Of a stretch of DNA of 64,000 nucleotides, positions 26,484 through 35,206 are shown piece by piece. Below the pieces are notes generated by a model that was not told where the DNA came from, made no database searches, and saw only the letters and a program-made list of their open reading frames with translations. Source of the stretch: CBFIDE01 sp965661265 (GTDB lineage Bacteria > Bacteroidota > Bacteroidia > Flavobacteriales > Schleiferiaceae); NCBI GenBank assembly GCA_965661265.1, contig CBFIDE010000001.1, forward strand, positions 107,778-171,777, written 5' to 3'. A program made the translations under genes and the position numbers. Within the stretch, counting starts at the first letter, position 1; each line of letters opens with the position of its first letter.

Positions 26484-28268
26484 ATGAGAACCGTTGCCCT
26501 ACTTTTATTTCTTTGCTTTTCAGCGATTTCACCTGCTCAAAACTTGAATTTCGTTAAAACTTATACCTACGAAACTGGGATATTTAATGACGGTGGTGCT
26601 ACATCAATTGCCTATGACAACAGATCTCAAAGATTATTCTGTGCCAACACTAGCACAAACTCAATTGATGTTATTGAGCTTTCTAATATTCAGAAGCCTT
26701 TTAAAAGACTAAGCATTCCTCTTTCTAATTATATAACTGGAGTGAATAGTGTTGACGTTTTTAATGCACAAGTTGCTGTTGTAGGCTATGGATCCAGCAA
26801 GCAAGGAGATGGTAAGATTTTATTCTTTGATACAAACGGCACTTTTCTTAATCAACTAACAGTTGGATCTTATCCAGAAATGGTGCGTTTTACTCCTAAT
26901 GGCAATTATATTCTAGTTGCTAATGAAGGTATCCCTAATGATCTTTATACTGTTGACCCTATCGGATCTATCAGCGTCATTGATATCAGCAGAGGACCAG
27001 TGGCAACCAATCAATCTCATGTCAGTACAATTGACCTTTCTATTTTAGATAGCGTAAATATGGATCCGCTTATTCAAATTTATGGTAATAATGGAATGCA
27101 AACTATTGGTCAGGATTTAGAGCCTGAATACATTACTTTCTCTGAAAACTCAAGAAAGGCCTATGTTGTAATGCAAGAGAATAATGCCATGGCAGTAGTC
27201 GATGTTTGGGGAGCTAGTTTAGATACAATAAGAGGTTTAGGATTTAAAGACTACTCTACAGGAAACAACAAATTAGATGCTTCAGATGTAAAGGCAAATA
27301 TTGACATCAAGAATTGGCCAAACCTATTTGGTATGTATCAACCGGATGCCATTGAATCTTTTGATCATAATGGAATAAGCTATATAGTTACTGCCAACCA
27401 AGGAGAAGCTAGAGATTACACAGCCTATTCAGAACTAACTAAGGTAAAGGATGTAATATTGAACCCACTTTCCTTTACTACTCCTTTTGAAACCCAAGCA
27501 GATACTGCCCTTGGAAGGTTAGCAATAACCTCAAGATTAGGCGATGGAAATAAGGATGGTTTATACGATTCTCTTTTTTGTCATGGAACTAGATCTTTCA
27601 GCATCTGGGATGATCAATTAAACCTAGTTTGGGATAGTGAAGATGATTTTGAGTCGATCCTAGCCGTTTCTTATGGCCCAAATTTTAATTCAGATAGTGA
27701 AGATAATAATTCAAGAAAGTCTAGATCGGATGACAAAGGTCCGGAGCCTGAAGTTATTGAGGTTGGAATGGTAGATGGCGATATGTATGCCTTTATTGGG
27801 ATGAATAAAATGGGTGGAATTATGATTTATAATATTAATGATCCTTTAAACCCTGTTTTTGACGCTTACCATTTAAATAGAGATTTTGCCGCCAATGCTA
27901 ACTCTAGTGCAGCCGGAGATTTAGGTCCTAAAGGAATGAGGTTTATTCCTTCAAACATTAGCCCAAATGGACTTGCAATGTTAGCTGTAGCCAATGAGGT
28001 AAGTGGAACAATAAACCTTTATCAAATGGGTGTTGGAATTAGTCTTGATGAAAATTCAGGGGTGCATAATGTGTCTCCTATATTTCCAAATCCAAGCAGT
28101 GGAATATTTAATACTGAGAAGAAAGGAGATTTCTGGATTTACAGCATGAACGGACAGCTAATGAAAGAAATTAATAATAGTAATCTAATTGATATTAGTG
28201 AGCTTCCAAGTCAATCTTACCTATTAAGAGATACTTTAGGAAATGTGCAAAGGCTCATCAAGAATTAA
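26484..28268 (+). CDS. Choice-of-anchor I family protein with T9SS sorting domain
   Basis: A 594-residue exported protein. The signal peptide starts at ATG 26484 (MRTVALLLFLCFSAISPAQ); a TTG 21 bases upstream is less suitable. Repeats of a beta-propeller fold fill about 25-500, including TANQGEARDYTAYSE and the acidic-then-GPEPEVIEVGMVDG...YAFIGMNKMGGIMIYNI segment that is the hallmark of the family, related to secreted phosphatase/esterase-like propellers. Residues about 525-594 (from NVSPIFPNPSSGIFN) are a T9SS type A sorting domain, so the protein should reach the cell surface or medium. It lies 69 bp after the receptor and may be the last member of that operon. Its activity is unknown. 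Confidence 0.82.
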   Translation: MRTVALLLFLCFSAISPAQNLNFVKTYTYETGIFNDGGATSIAYDNRSQRLFCANTSTNSIDVIELSNIQKPFKRLSIPLSNYITGVNSVDVFNAQVAVVGYGSSKQGDGKILFFDTNGTFLNQLTVGSYPEMVRFTPNGNYILVANEGIPNDLYTVDPIGSISVIDISRGPVATNQSHVSTIDLSILDSVNMDPLIQIYGNNGMQTIGQDLEPEYITFSENSRKAYVVMQENNAMAVVDVWGASLDTIRGLGFKDYSTGNNKLDASDVKANIDIKNWPNLFGMYQPDAIESFDHNGISYIVTANQGEARDYTAYSELTKVKDVILNPLSFTTPFETQADTALGRLAITSRLGDGNKDGLYDSLFCHGTRSFSIWDDQLNLVWDSEDDFESILAVSYGPNFNSDSEDNNSRKSRSDDKGPEPEVIEVGMVDGDMYAFIGMNKMGGIMIYNINDPLNPVFDAYHLNRDFAANANSSAAGDLGPKGMRFIPSNISPNGLAMLAVANEVSGTINLYQMGVGISLDENSGVHNVSPIFPNPSSGIFNTEKKGDFWIYSMNGQLMKEINNSNLIDISELPSQSYLLRDTLGNVQRLIKN

Positions 28269-28269
28269 T

Positions 28270-28710
28270 TTATTCTAAAAGCTTATTGTCTTCAAATTGA
28301 ATAATGCTTTGAAGATTTGACTTTTTTAGAATCTCTACCGTAGTGTTTCTTACCTGCAAGAGGGACTCCCTAATTCCACAAACCTCTTCATCCTTGCACT
28401 CCTCACATTTTTCATAATACTGATACGTGACACAAGGCAAAAGACCAATAGCGCCATCAAATAGACGATGTATTTCTGCTAAATTCACATCTTGAGTTGG
28501 GCGAATGAGAAAGTAACCTCCTGCTCTACCCTTTTTACTATCTAAAATTCCGGCTTTCTTTAATTCTAAAAGAATACTCTCTAGAAATTTTCTTGGAATA
28601 TTCTGTTCTTCAGATATTTCAGAAATCTGAACAGGCTTTTCTATGCTTGCATCCCGTCTAGCAATGTAGACAAGCGCATTTATAGCATATTTAGTTTTCT
28701 TTGATAGCAT
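28270..28710 (-). CDS. Rrf2 family transcriptional regulator with cysteine cluster
   Basis: A 146-residue regulator. The winged HTH (VQISEISEEQNIPRKFLESILLELKKAGILDSKKGRAGGYFL, about 27-68) is typical of the family. The cysteine region CVTYQYYEKCEECKDEEVCGI carries Cys94, Cys103, Cys106 and Cys112 (about). Three cysteines with this spacing hold a [2Fe-2S] cluster in IscR/RsrR/NsrR, so this is probably an iron-sulfur or nitrosative/redox sensor. In many Bacteroidota Rrf2 proteins of this look stand near sulfur assimilation genes, but none is here. It converges on the choice-of-anchor I gene with a 1-bp gap. A palindrome upstream of the start may be its own operator. Confidence 0.88.
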   Translation of the reverse strand: MLSKKTKYAINALVYIARRDASIEKPVQISEISEEQNIPRKFLESILLELKKAGILDSKKGRAGGYFLIRPTQDVNLAEIHRLFDGAIGLLPCVTYQYYEKCEECKDEEVCGIRESLLQVRNTTVEILKKSNLQSIIQFEDNKLLE

Positions 28711-28735
28711 AGAGGGAACGAAAATAGAACCTTAT

Positions 28736-28761
28736 TTGAGAAGATTCTAGTCTTATCTCAA
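28736..28761. promoter_or_regulatory. Possible Rrf2 autoregulatory site
   Basis: TTGAGA and TCTCAA are exact inverted arms separated by 14 bases with partial inner symmetry around CTAG. The 26-bp site lies 26 bp upstream of the Rrf2 start, where autoregulated Rrf2 genes often have their operator. No second copy was noticed. Confidence 0.3.
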
Positions 28762-28871
28762 TTTTTCAGAAAGAAGAAAGTATCGCGAAAGCGGAATAAA
28801 AATAATTTATGGCCAAAAGAAATACTAGATGATTAATATTATCCTTTATTTTGAATAAGATTTATGCTCAT

Positions 28872-29855
28872 ATGAAAGAAAATATTGCAGTTGTAATGGG
28901 AGGCTACTCCTCTGAATCGGAGATTTCAATGCTCTCAGGTCAGGAAGTTTATAATTACTTACAAAAAACAGACTATACTGTTTATGCCGTTATTATTAGC
29001 AGAAATGAATGGTATGTAGAAGTTGATAATGAGAAAATCAAGATTGATAGATCAGACTTCAGCTTCACTTTAGGTGAGCAAAAGATAGTTTTTGATGCTA
29101 TTTTTAATGCTATTCATGGGAAACCAGGAGAAGATGGGGTTTTTGCAGGCTATTTAGAACTTTTAGAAATCCCTCAAACTAGTTGCGGACAATTTGAGTC
29201 AGCACTTTGTTTTAATAAGGCTGAATGTAATGCTGTTCTGAAAACAAGAGGAGTTAGGGTTCCAAAATCAATCATTTTAAAGAAGGATGCTTCATTTGAT
29301 TCGAATCTTATTATTAGAGAATTAGGTTTACCCCTTTTTGTAAAGCCAAATAGGTCGGGCAGCAGTATTGGTGTGTCCAAGGTTGATACACTAGAAGATC
29401 TTTCTGCTGCAATAAATAAAGCCTTTGAAATTGACTCGATTATTGTTCTTGAAGTGATGATAAAAGGAATTGAAGTTGGCTGTGGTGTTAGCGACTATTC
29501 AGGCCAATGCAAGGCACTAGCATGTACGGACATAAAACCTAAAAATGACTACTTTGACTATGAATCTAAATATAGTGGCCAATCTGAAGAAGTTACACCT
29601 GCTAGAATTGACCAAAAGGTTTATGAAGAAATACAAGCAACATCAGAGTTTGTTTTTGAAAGCTTAAATTTATGTGGTCCAACTAGGGTTGATTTTATTG
29701 TCAATGATATGAATGAAGCTTTTTTGATTGAGGTAAATACAGTTCCTGGAATGAGTAAGGAGAGTATTCTACCAAGGCAGTTATCTTACCTAAACATCGA
29801 CCCTGTGGAGTTCTATTCTAAGAGTGTTGCTAATGCGATAAAAAGAAAAAAATGA
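28872..29855 (+). CDS. ddl: D-alanine--D-alanine ligase
   Basis: The 327-residue ATP-grasp enzyme makes D-Ala-D-Ala for peptidoglycan. VVMGGYSSESEISMLSG is the N-terminal signature, IFNAIHGKPGEDG follows, then the ATP-binding FVKPNRSGSSIGVSKV and the C-terminal EVNTVPGMSKESILPRQ. The signature-bearing N-terminus begins at ATG 28872 (MKENIAVVMGG); a TTG 21 bases upstream adds non-conserved residues. It overlaps coaD by 4 bp (ATGA), so the two are cotranscribed. Confidence 0.95.
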   Translation: MKENIAVVMGGYSSESEISMLSGQEVYNYLQKTDYTVYAVIISRNEWYVEVDNEKIKIDRSDFSFTLGEQKIVFDAIFNAIHGKPGEDGVFAGYLELLEIPQTSCGQFESALCFNKAECNAVLKTRGVRVPKSIILKKDASFDSNLIIRELGLPLFVKPNRSGSSIGVSKVDTLEDLSAAINKAFEIDSIIVLEVMIKGIEVGCGVSDYSGQCKALACTDIKPKNDYFDYESKYSGQSEEVTPARIDQKVYEEIQATSEFVFESLNLCGPTRVDFIVNDMNEAFLIEVNTVPGMSKESILPRQLSYLNIDPVEFYSKSVANAIKRKK

Positions 29856-30310
29856 GAGTAGCTGTTTTTCCAGGTTCATTTGATCCAATTACTTTGGGTC
29901 ATCAAGATATTATTTCAAGAGCAATTCCATTATTTGATAAGATAATTGTGGCCATTGGAGAAAATGCAAATAAGAATTATCGCTTTCCATTAGCCCAAAG
30001 AATTGAATGGATTCAGGAAACTTTTAAAGAGATCAATAGTATTGAAGTAGCTACTTATAGTGGCTTAACTGTAGATTTTGCTAAGAAAAAAGGTGCACAA
30101 TTTATTCTTCGTGGATTAAGAAATCCGGCAGATTTTGAATTTGAAAAAGCAATTGCTCAGACAAACAGAAAATTAGAGGGTGAGTTAGAAACAGTTTTTC
30201 TTTTAACATCCTCAGGCTTCAGTAGTATTAGCAGTAGCATTGTTAGGGATGTAATGAAAAATGACGGAGATTACACCAAATTTGTTCCTACTGCTGTTCG
30301 GATAAAATAA
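29852..30310 (+). CDS. coaD: Phosphopantetheine adenylyltransferase
   Basis: The 152-residue nucleotidyltransferase makes dephospho-CoA from 4'-phosphopantetheine and ATP. VFPGSFDPITLGHQDII (4-20) carries the T/HxGH active site; NYRFPLAQRIEW, the RGLRNPADFEFE segment and the C-terminal SSISSSIVRDVMKN are as in the family. The length is slightly short but normal for Bacteroidota. The 4-bp overlap with ddl suggests one transcript. The 3' end overlaps the convergent Nudix gene by 23 bp. Confidence 0.96.
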   Translation: MRVAVFPGSFDPITLGHQDIISRAIPLFDKIIVAIGENANKNYRFPLAQRIEWIQETFKEINSIEVATYSGLTVDFAKKKGAQFILRGLRNPADFEFEKAIAQTNRKLEGELETVFLLTSSGFSSISSSIVRDVMKNDGDYTKFVPTAVRIK

Positions 30311-30872
30311 GCTCCGCTATTGCGGGATAAGTATTTCTCATTTGATCTTCTGGATTAGCAATCCATTTAACCTCACTTATATCCTCTTCAAGTTGAGGCA
30401 CCAAGTCGAGGTCATTACTTACCATACCAAACCAATAAGTAGTTTTTAATATTTCTTGACCATTTAAACTATAGGTGTGATAGCTAGAGCTCAGCTTGTG
30501 AGTTATTTCAACATTTACAAGACCACATTCTTCCTGAACCTCCCTAATGGCTGCTTCCTCTATATCCTCGCCTGTCTCAATCTTTCCTTTAGGCAAATCC
30601 CATTTCCCAAGCCTATAAATCCAAAGGCTTTCATTCTTCTTATTTAAAACCAGTCCTCCGGCAGCAAATATTTCTTTAAAATGAGATTTAAAGTCATGCT
30701 GCAGTTTTGCATCTGTGTCTAAAAGTTGAATTTCAACTTTTTTGTCAGAGTTTTTAAGCTTCATATACAGATCTAAAAGCTCTTGGCTATTTATTATCAA
30801 CTCTTTAGAAGGATTCAAATCTTCTTTAGAATTTATAAACTCAATGCAACTTTCTTTGATGAAAACTTTCAT
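30288..30872 (-). CDS. NUDIX hydrolase
   Basis: A 194-residue protein with a complete Nudix box, GKIETGEDIEEAAIREVQEECGL (too long to show as one motif; the key Gly, REVQEE and Gly residues are all kept) at about 115-137. A separate N-terminal region of about 75 residues lacks a recognised domain. The substrate is likely a nucleoside diphosphate derivative but cannot be named. It converges on coaD with 23 bp of overlap, and its start codon is only 11 bp from that of the divergent pyrE, so the two promoters must lie within each other's coding regions. Confidence 0.9.
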   Translation of the reverse strand: MKVFIKESCIEFINSKEDLNPSKELIINSQELLDLYMKLKNSDKKVEIQLLDTDAKLQHDFKSHFKEIFAAGGLVLNKKNESLWIYRLGKWDLPKGKIETGEDIEEAAIREVQEECGLVNVEITHKLSSSYHTYSLNGQEILKTTYWFGMVSNDLDLVPQLEEDISEVKWIANPEDQMRNTYPAIAELILSEQQ

Positions 30873-30879
30873 ATTTTTG
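30872..30879 (+). promoter_or_regulatory. Candidate -7 box of pyrE
   Basis: TATTTTTG matches TAnnTTTG exactly and ends 4 bp before the pyrE ATG. If used, transcription would begin at or near the ATG. A TTTG at 30855-30858 is too close (13 bp) to be a standard -33 element. Confidence 0.3.
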
Positions 30880-30883
30880 TCCT

Positions 30884-31525
30884 ATGATTTTGGATAAAGA
30901 AATCGCCAAAAAGACGGCGGAAAACTTACTACAAATAAAAGCAATTAAGCTTCAACCTGAGCAACCTTTTACGTGGGCGAGCGGATGGAAGTCACCAATT
31001 TATTGTGATAACCGAATTAGTTTGAGCTATCCTCAGATGAGAAATTTTCTGAGAGAGAACTTGGTACATGCTATTCTAAAGCAATACGGAAAACCAAATG
31101 TGATCGCCGGTGTAGCCACTGGAGCAATTGCAATGGGCGTACTTGTAGCTCAAGAGCTTGGACTTCCTTTTGTTTATGTTAGACCAGAGGCAAAAAGTCA
31201 CGGTAGAAAAAATCAGATTGAAGGCCAACTTGAATCTGGCCAATCTGTTGTAGTTATTGAAGACCTAATTAGTACAGGCGGCAGTAGTTTAAAAGCAGTA
31301 AGTGCGCTTAGAGAAGCTGGAGCTAATGTTTTAGGTATGGCTGCACTATTCACTTATGGATTTGATGTTGCAGAAGCCAATTTTAAAGAGGCCAATTGTG
31401 ACTTAATTACCTTAAGTGACTATCAGCATCTTTTAGACGATTTTTCTGAAAAAGGATTCCTTGAGTCTTCAACAAAAGAAACATTAATGAGATGGAGAGA
31501 AAGTCCGTCTGAATGGAATAAATAA
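30884..31525 (+). CDS. pyrE: Orotate phosphoribosyltransferase
   Basis: The 213-residue enzyme converts orotate and PRPP to orotidine 5'-phosphate in pyrimidine synthesis. FTWASGWKSPIYCDNR near 26-41 is the N-terminal signature, VAGVATGAIAMGVLVA and VRPEAKSHGRKNQIEG follow, and VVVIEDLISTGGSSL is the PRPP-binding loop. The length is standard. It is followed after 1 bp by a small SRPBCC-fold protein. Confidence 0.96.
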   Translation: MILDKEIAKKTAENLLQIKAIKLQPEQPFTWASGWKSPIYCDNRISLSYPQMRNFLRENLVHAILKQYGKPNVIAGVATGAIAMGVLVAQELGLPFVYVRPEAKSHGRKNQIEGQLESGQSVVVIEDLISTGGSSLKAVSALREAGANVLGMAALFTYGFDVAEANFKEANCDLITLSDYQHLLDDFSEKGFLESSTKETLMRWRESPSEWNK

Positions 31526-31526
31526 T

Positions 31527-31922
31527 ATGGCAACTCACCTAGAAAGCAAAAAAGTACAATGTTCTAAATCAACTCAAGATTTGTTTCATTTCTTGAGCAA
31601 AGCTGAAAACTATACTCATATCATGCCAGATAATGTGGAAAAGTTTGAAGCTGATGATAGCAGCTTTGTATTTGGTCTTAAAGGGATGCCAGAAGTAAGA
31701 TTATTAATTGATGAATTAATAGAGTTCAGCTCAATTAAGCTTAAAGCTGCTAGTTCTAAGTTAGACTTCAGTTTAGTTTGTGAAATCTCAGCTATAGATG
31801 ATTCTAATTCTAATGCTCAGTTTATTTTTGATGCTGATTTTAATATGATGATCAAAATGATGGTAGAAAAACCATTAGCTAGCTTCATTGATCAGCTTGC
31901 AAGCAAAGTGGAAAGTTTATAA
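31527..31922 (+). CDS. SRPBCC (START-like) family protein
   Basis: A 131-residue soluble protein with the outline of the SRPBCC/START-like fold: an N-terminal strand (HLESKKVQCSKSTQDLFHFL), central strands (SSFVFGLKGMPEVRLLIDELIEF) and a long C-terminal helix (MMIKMMVEKPLASFIDQLASKVES) that would cover a hydrophobic pocket. The ligand is unknown. Its 1-bp distance to pyrE implies cotranscription, an arrangement I recall from other Bacteroidota. It overlaps the convergent birA gene by 6 bp. Confidence 0.72.
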   Translation: MATHLESKKVQCSKSTQDLFHFLSKAENYTHIMPDNVEKFEADDSSFVFGLKGMPEVRLLIDELIEFSSIKLKAASSKLDFSLVCEISAIDDSNSNAQFIFDADFNMMIKMMVEKPLASFIDQLASKVESL

Positions 31923-32642
31923 AATAAATTGAAACTGCTTAAATGAAAATAGGTGTTCCCTTTTATCTATTAGCAGTTTTATTCTTCCGTCTTCTTGCAC
32001 ATCCATAAGGACCCCTTCTATTTCAACCCCATCCAATAAGATCTTTATACTTTTTTGGTATCCAAATAAATTATTGAGATATTCCCTTTTCAGACTTGTT
32101 CTATTACTTTTAATCAGCTCGAGTCTCTTCTCAAGTTCTCGATATAAATTGACAAATAAGTCATGAATATTAGTCTCACTCTTCAAATGATTGACTAGAC
32201 TTGTGGCATTCCCCTCCAATTCTAGATATTGATTAACGTTCAGGCCTATTCCAATAATTGCATAATCTAATTTTGAACTCAGGCTATTTTCAACCAAGAT
32301 TCCTGCTATTTTTCTAGAATCCACTAGAATATCATTCGGCCATTTCACCTCAGAAGTAAGTCCATAAGCTTTTAAGGTGTCAACAATTGCAAGACAAACT
32401 GACATACTAATAAAAAACTGATCTTCAACTTTAAAGCCTTGAGGACGATATAATACACTCAAAAGCAAATTCTCACCCCTTCTGGCAGTCCAAGAGTTTG
32501 ACATCTGCCCGCGGCCTGATGTTTGATATTCTGCTCTAACAAAATACCCATTGGGTAATTTAACATTTCGAACTATTTGCTTCAAATAAGAGTTGGTAGA
32601 ATCTACCTCCTTTAAGACAAAGCCATTTTGGAGAGAAAACAA
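31917..32642 (-). CDS. birA: Biotin--[acetyl-CoA-carboxylase] ligase
   Basis: A 241-residue catalytic-only biotin protein ligase; the N-terminal DNA-binding domain of E. coli BirA is absent, so it does not act as a repressor. VDSTNSYLK starts the catalytic domain. The biotin/ATP loop GRGQMSNSWTARRGENLLLSVLYRP is at about 43-67, with VKWPNDILV and KIAGILVE after it, then a small C-terminal SH3-like domain. It converges on the SRPBCC gene. The promoter must lie in the 79 bp to rsfS, which runs divergently. Confidence 0.93.
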   Translation of the reverse strand: MFSLQNGFVLKEVDSTNSYLKQIVRNVKLPNGYFVRAEYQTSGRGQMSNSWTARRGENLLLSVLYRPQGFKVEDQFFISMSVCLAIVDTLKAYGLTSEVKWPNDILVDSRKIAGILVENSLSSKLDYAIIGIGLNVNQYLELEGNATSLVNHLKSETNIHDLFVNLYRELEKRLELIKSNRTSLKREYLNNLFGYQKSIKILLDGVEIEGVLMDVQEDGRIKLLIDKREHLFSFKQFQFIL

Positions 32643-32689
32643 ATTATTAGATGTGTTTTATTAAAGCTGTGATAGCAGTATTAATTAGT

Positions 32690-32697
32690 TAGTTTTG
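32690..32697 (+). promoter_or_regulatory. Candidate -7 box upstream of rsfS
   Basis: TAGTTTTG is an exact TAnnTTTG match 24 bp before the rsfS ATG, a sensible leader length. No good -33 element is seen. Confidence 0.35.
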
Positions 32698-32721
32698 CTA
32701 GCTAAAATAAGGATTAAAGAA

Positions 32722-33090
32722 ATGCAAGATATTCAAAGTAACGAGGTTTTAGCAGAAGCCATAGTAAAAGGAATGCAAAACCTCAAAGCTTCAAAAATCA
32801 TCGTTTTGGATTTAAGAGAATTAGAGAACTCTGTATGTGAATTCTTTGTTATTTGTCAGGGATCATCAAATACTCAGGTAAATGGTATCTGTGATTCTGT
32901 TGAAAAAATAGTAAGGGAAGATTTAAAAGATAAGCCTTGGCACATTGAAGGTAGAGACAATTCTGAATGGGTATTGATGGACTATGTGAACGTTGTTGCA
33001 CATATTTTTCAAGGAGAATTTAGAGAATTCTATGACCTAGAAAGCCTTTGGGGCGATGCCAAAATTAAAGTTATTGAAGATTTAGATTAA
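32722..33090 (+). CDS. rsfS: Ribosome silencing factor RsfS/RsfA
   Basis: A 122-residue protein that binds ribosomal protein uL14 and blocks subunit joining when nutrients are short. It has the YbeB/Iojap signature: LRELENSVCEFFVICQGSSNTQVNGICDSVE in two parts, WHIEGRDNSEWVLMDYVNVVAHIF and the ending LESLWGDAK. ATG 32722 (MQDIQSNEV) gives the normal family length; a TTG 27 bases upstream is less likely. It leads the ftsH-LUD-cdsA-psd-ACBP run with no gap to ftsH. Confidence 0.94.
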   Translation: MQDIQSNEVLAEAIVKGMQNLKASKIIVLDLRELENSVCEFFVICQGSSNTQVNGICDSVEKIVREDLKDKPWHIEGRDNSEWVLMDYVNVVAHIFQGEFREFYDLESLWGDAKIKVIEDLD

Positions 33091-35178
33091 ATGGAAAAAG
33101 AAGATAAAAAACAATTAGACAAATTGAAAAAGCAATTTTCTAAAGAGCCCAATCAAAAAAAAGGCGGTAAAGGTGGACCCAATAAGAAGTTTAATTTCTA
33201 TTGGATATACGCAGCAATATTCTTGTTTTTTATAGGAATGCAGTTTTTTGCTGGCATAAAGCAGCAAGCCAATCCTAGTAGCTTTATGGCATTTGAAAAA
33301 ATGCTAGAAAAAGGAGATATCGCTGAAGTAAGAGTTATCAACGATAGAGAAGTACAAATCTTCCTTACAGAAGAAGCTCTCGAAGGCACTGACTACAAAT
33401 TACTTAAAGAAAAAGGTTATGAAGGTGGTACAGAAAATGGCCCACATTATAATTTCGAAATGCCTGCAGAGATTTTTGAAAATAAAGTAGAGAGTCTTGC
33501 CAAGAGTGAAACACAACTTGAAGATAAAATTCGAAATCTTTCTATCAAATATGAAACTAAAGAGAACTATTGGGACCTAGTAAGCTGGACCTTCCCTTTG
33601 ATTCTGTTAGTTCTTATCTGGTTCTTTGTTATGAAAAGAATGAGCGGTGGCGGAGCTGGTGGCGGGTCTCAGATATTCAATATTGGAAAATCAAAAGCAC
33701 AGATATTTGATAAGAACACAAATGTTAAAACCACCTTTGCAGATGTTGCAGGCCTTGAGGGTGCTAAAGAAGAAGTTGAAGAAATAGTGAGTTTTCTTAA
33801 AGAACCAGAAAAATACACTTCTCTTGGGGGTAAAATCCCGAAAGGAGCCCTACTTGTAGGACCTCCAGGAACAGGTAAAACCTTATTAGCCAAGGCAGTT
33901 GCGGGTGAAGCTAAGGTTCCATTCTTCTCTTTATCAGGATCTGATTTTGTTGAGATGTTTGTAGGAGTCGGAGCTTCAAGAGTGAGAGACTTATTTAAGC
34001 AAGCAAAAGAAAAATCTCCTGCGATAATTTTTATTGATGAAATTGATGCAATAGGTAGAGCCAGAGGTAAGAATACAATGAGCGGAGGAAATGATGAAAG
34101 AGAAAATACTCTGAATCAACTTCTTACGGAAATGGATGGCTTTGCAACCAACGAGCATGTAATTGTAATGGGAGCAACTAATAGAGCAGATGTTCTAGAT
34201 AGAGCTCTTATGAGAGCAGGAAGATTTGATCGTCAGATTTATGTTGATTTACCAGACTTGAATGAAAGACATGAAATATTTGATGTTCATTTAAAGCCTT
34301 TAAAATTGAGCAAAGAGCTGGATGTGAACTTTTTGGCAAAACAAACGCCTGGGTTTTCTGGAGCTGATATAGCCAATGTTTGCAATGAGTCTGCATTAAT
34401 TGCTGCTAGAAAAAATAAGAAATCAATTGATCAGCAAGACTTCTTAGACGCTGTTGATAGAATAATTGGTGGTCTTGAAAAGAAGAATAAGCTGATCACC
34501 GCTGATGAGAAAAAAGTTATCGCTTTTCATGAAGCCGGACACGCAACCGTAAGCTGGATGCTGGAGCATGCTGCCCCTTTGGTTAAGGTGACTATTGTCC
34601 CAAGAGGACGAAGCTTAGGAGCTGCATGGTACTTACCAGATGAAAGATCGATTACTAATACAGACCAAATGCTTGACGAAATGTGCGCGGCACTTGGTGG
34701 AAGAGCAGCTGAACAAGTTATTTTTGGAAAGATATCTACTGGAGCACTTTCTGATTTAGAAAAAGTAACTAAGCAGGCAAAGGCTATTGTAACTATCTAT
34801 GGCCTAAATGAAAAATTAGGAAACATCACTTATTACGATAGTCAGAATGGGGATAGCTATGGTTTCAACAAACCTTACAGCGAAGCTACAGCTCAAATAA
34901 TTGATGAAGAGATCAGTAAGATTATTGAAGCTCAATACATTAGAGCAATGGACTTATTAACAACGCATAAGGATAAACTTACCACCTTGGCTGATTTACT
35001 ACTTGAAAAAGAAGTTATTTTTAAGGAGAATTTAGAGGAAATCTTTGGCAAGAGACTTTGGAAGTCTAATGAAGATAAAATTGCAGATGAAAACCAACTT
35101 AAACAAGAGAAGGTATTAGCTGTAGAAAATGAGGAGCCAAAAAATCTAGAGGAAAACCATAATAACGTAGGGGAGTAA
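33091..35178 (+). CDS. ftsH: ATP-dependent zinc metalloprotease FtsH
   Basis: A 695-residue membrane AAA+ protease for quality control of membrane proteins and short-lived regulators. One transmembrane helix lies at about 36-54 and a second at about 166-182, with a periplasmic domain between them. Walker A is GPPGTGKT (257-264), Walker B is IIFIDEID, and the second region of homology ends in [10 protein letters not shown]. The zinc site is FHEAGHAT, with the third ligand in the downstream TGALSDLEK region. The N-terminus is extended and Lys-rich ([10 protein letters not shown]), and a charged tail follows the protease domain, both normal for Bacteroidota. It is preceded without a gap by rsfS and followed after 28 bp by the LUD protein. 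Confidence 0.97.
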   Translation: MEKEDKKQLDKLKKQFSKEPNQKKGGKGGPNKKFNFYWIYAAIFLFFIGMQFFAGIKQQANPSSFMAFEKMLEKGDIAEVRVINDREVQIFLTEEALEGTDYKLLKEKGYEGGTENGPHYNFEMPAEIFENKVESLAKSETQLEDKIRNLSIKYETKENYWDLVSWTFPLILLVLIWFFVMKRMSGGGAGGGSQIFNIGKSKAQIFDKNTNVKTTFADVAGLEGAKEEVEEIVSFLKEPEKYTSLGGKIPKGALLVGPPGTGKTLLAKAVAGEAKVPFFSLSGSDFVEMFVGVGASRVRDLFKQAKEKSPAIIFIDEIDAIGRARGKNTMSGGNDERENTLNQLLTEMDGFATNEHVIVMGATNRADVLDRALMRAGRFDRQIYVDLPDLNERHEIFDVHLKPLKLSKELDVNFLAKQTPGFSGADIANVCNESALIAARKNKKSIDQQDFLDAVDRIIGGLEKKNKLITADEKKVIAFHEAGHATVSWMLEHAAPLVKVTIVPRGRSLGAAWYLPDERSITNTDQMLDEMCAALGGRAAEQVIFGKISTGALSDLEKVTKQAKAIVTIYGLNEKLGNITYYDSQNGDSYGFNKPYSEATAQIIDEEISKIIEAQYIRAMDLLTTHKDKLTTLADLLLEKEVIFKENLEEIFGKRLWKSNEDKIADENQLKQEKVLAVENEEPKNLEENHNNVGE

Positions 35179-35206
35179 ATCAATAGACTCCCTATAAGAA
35201 ACATAT

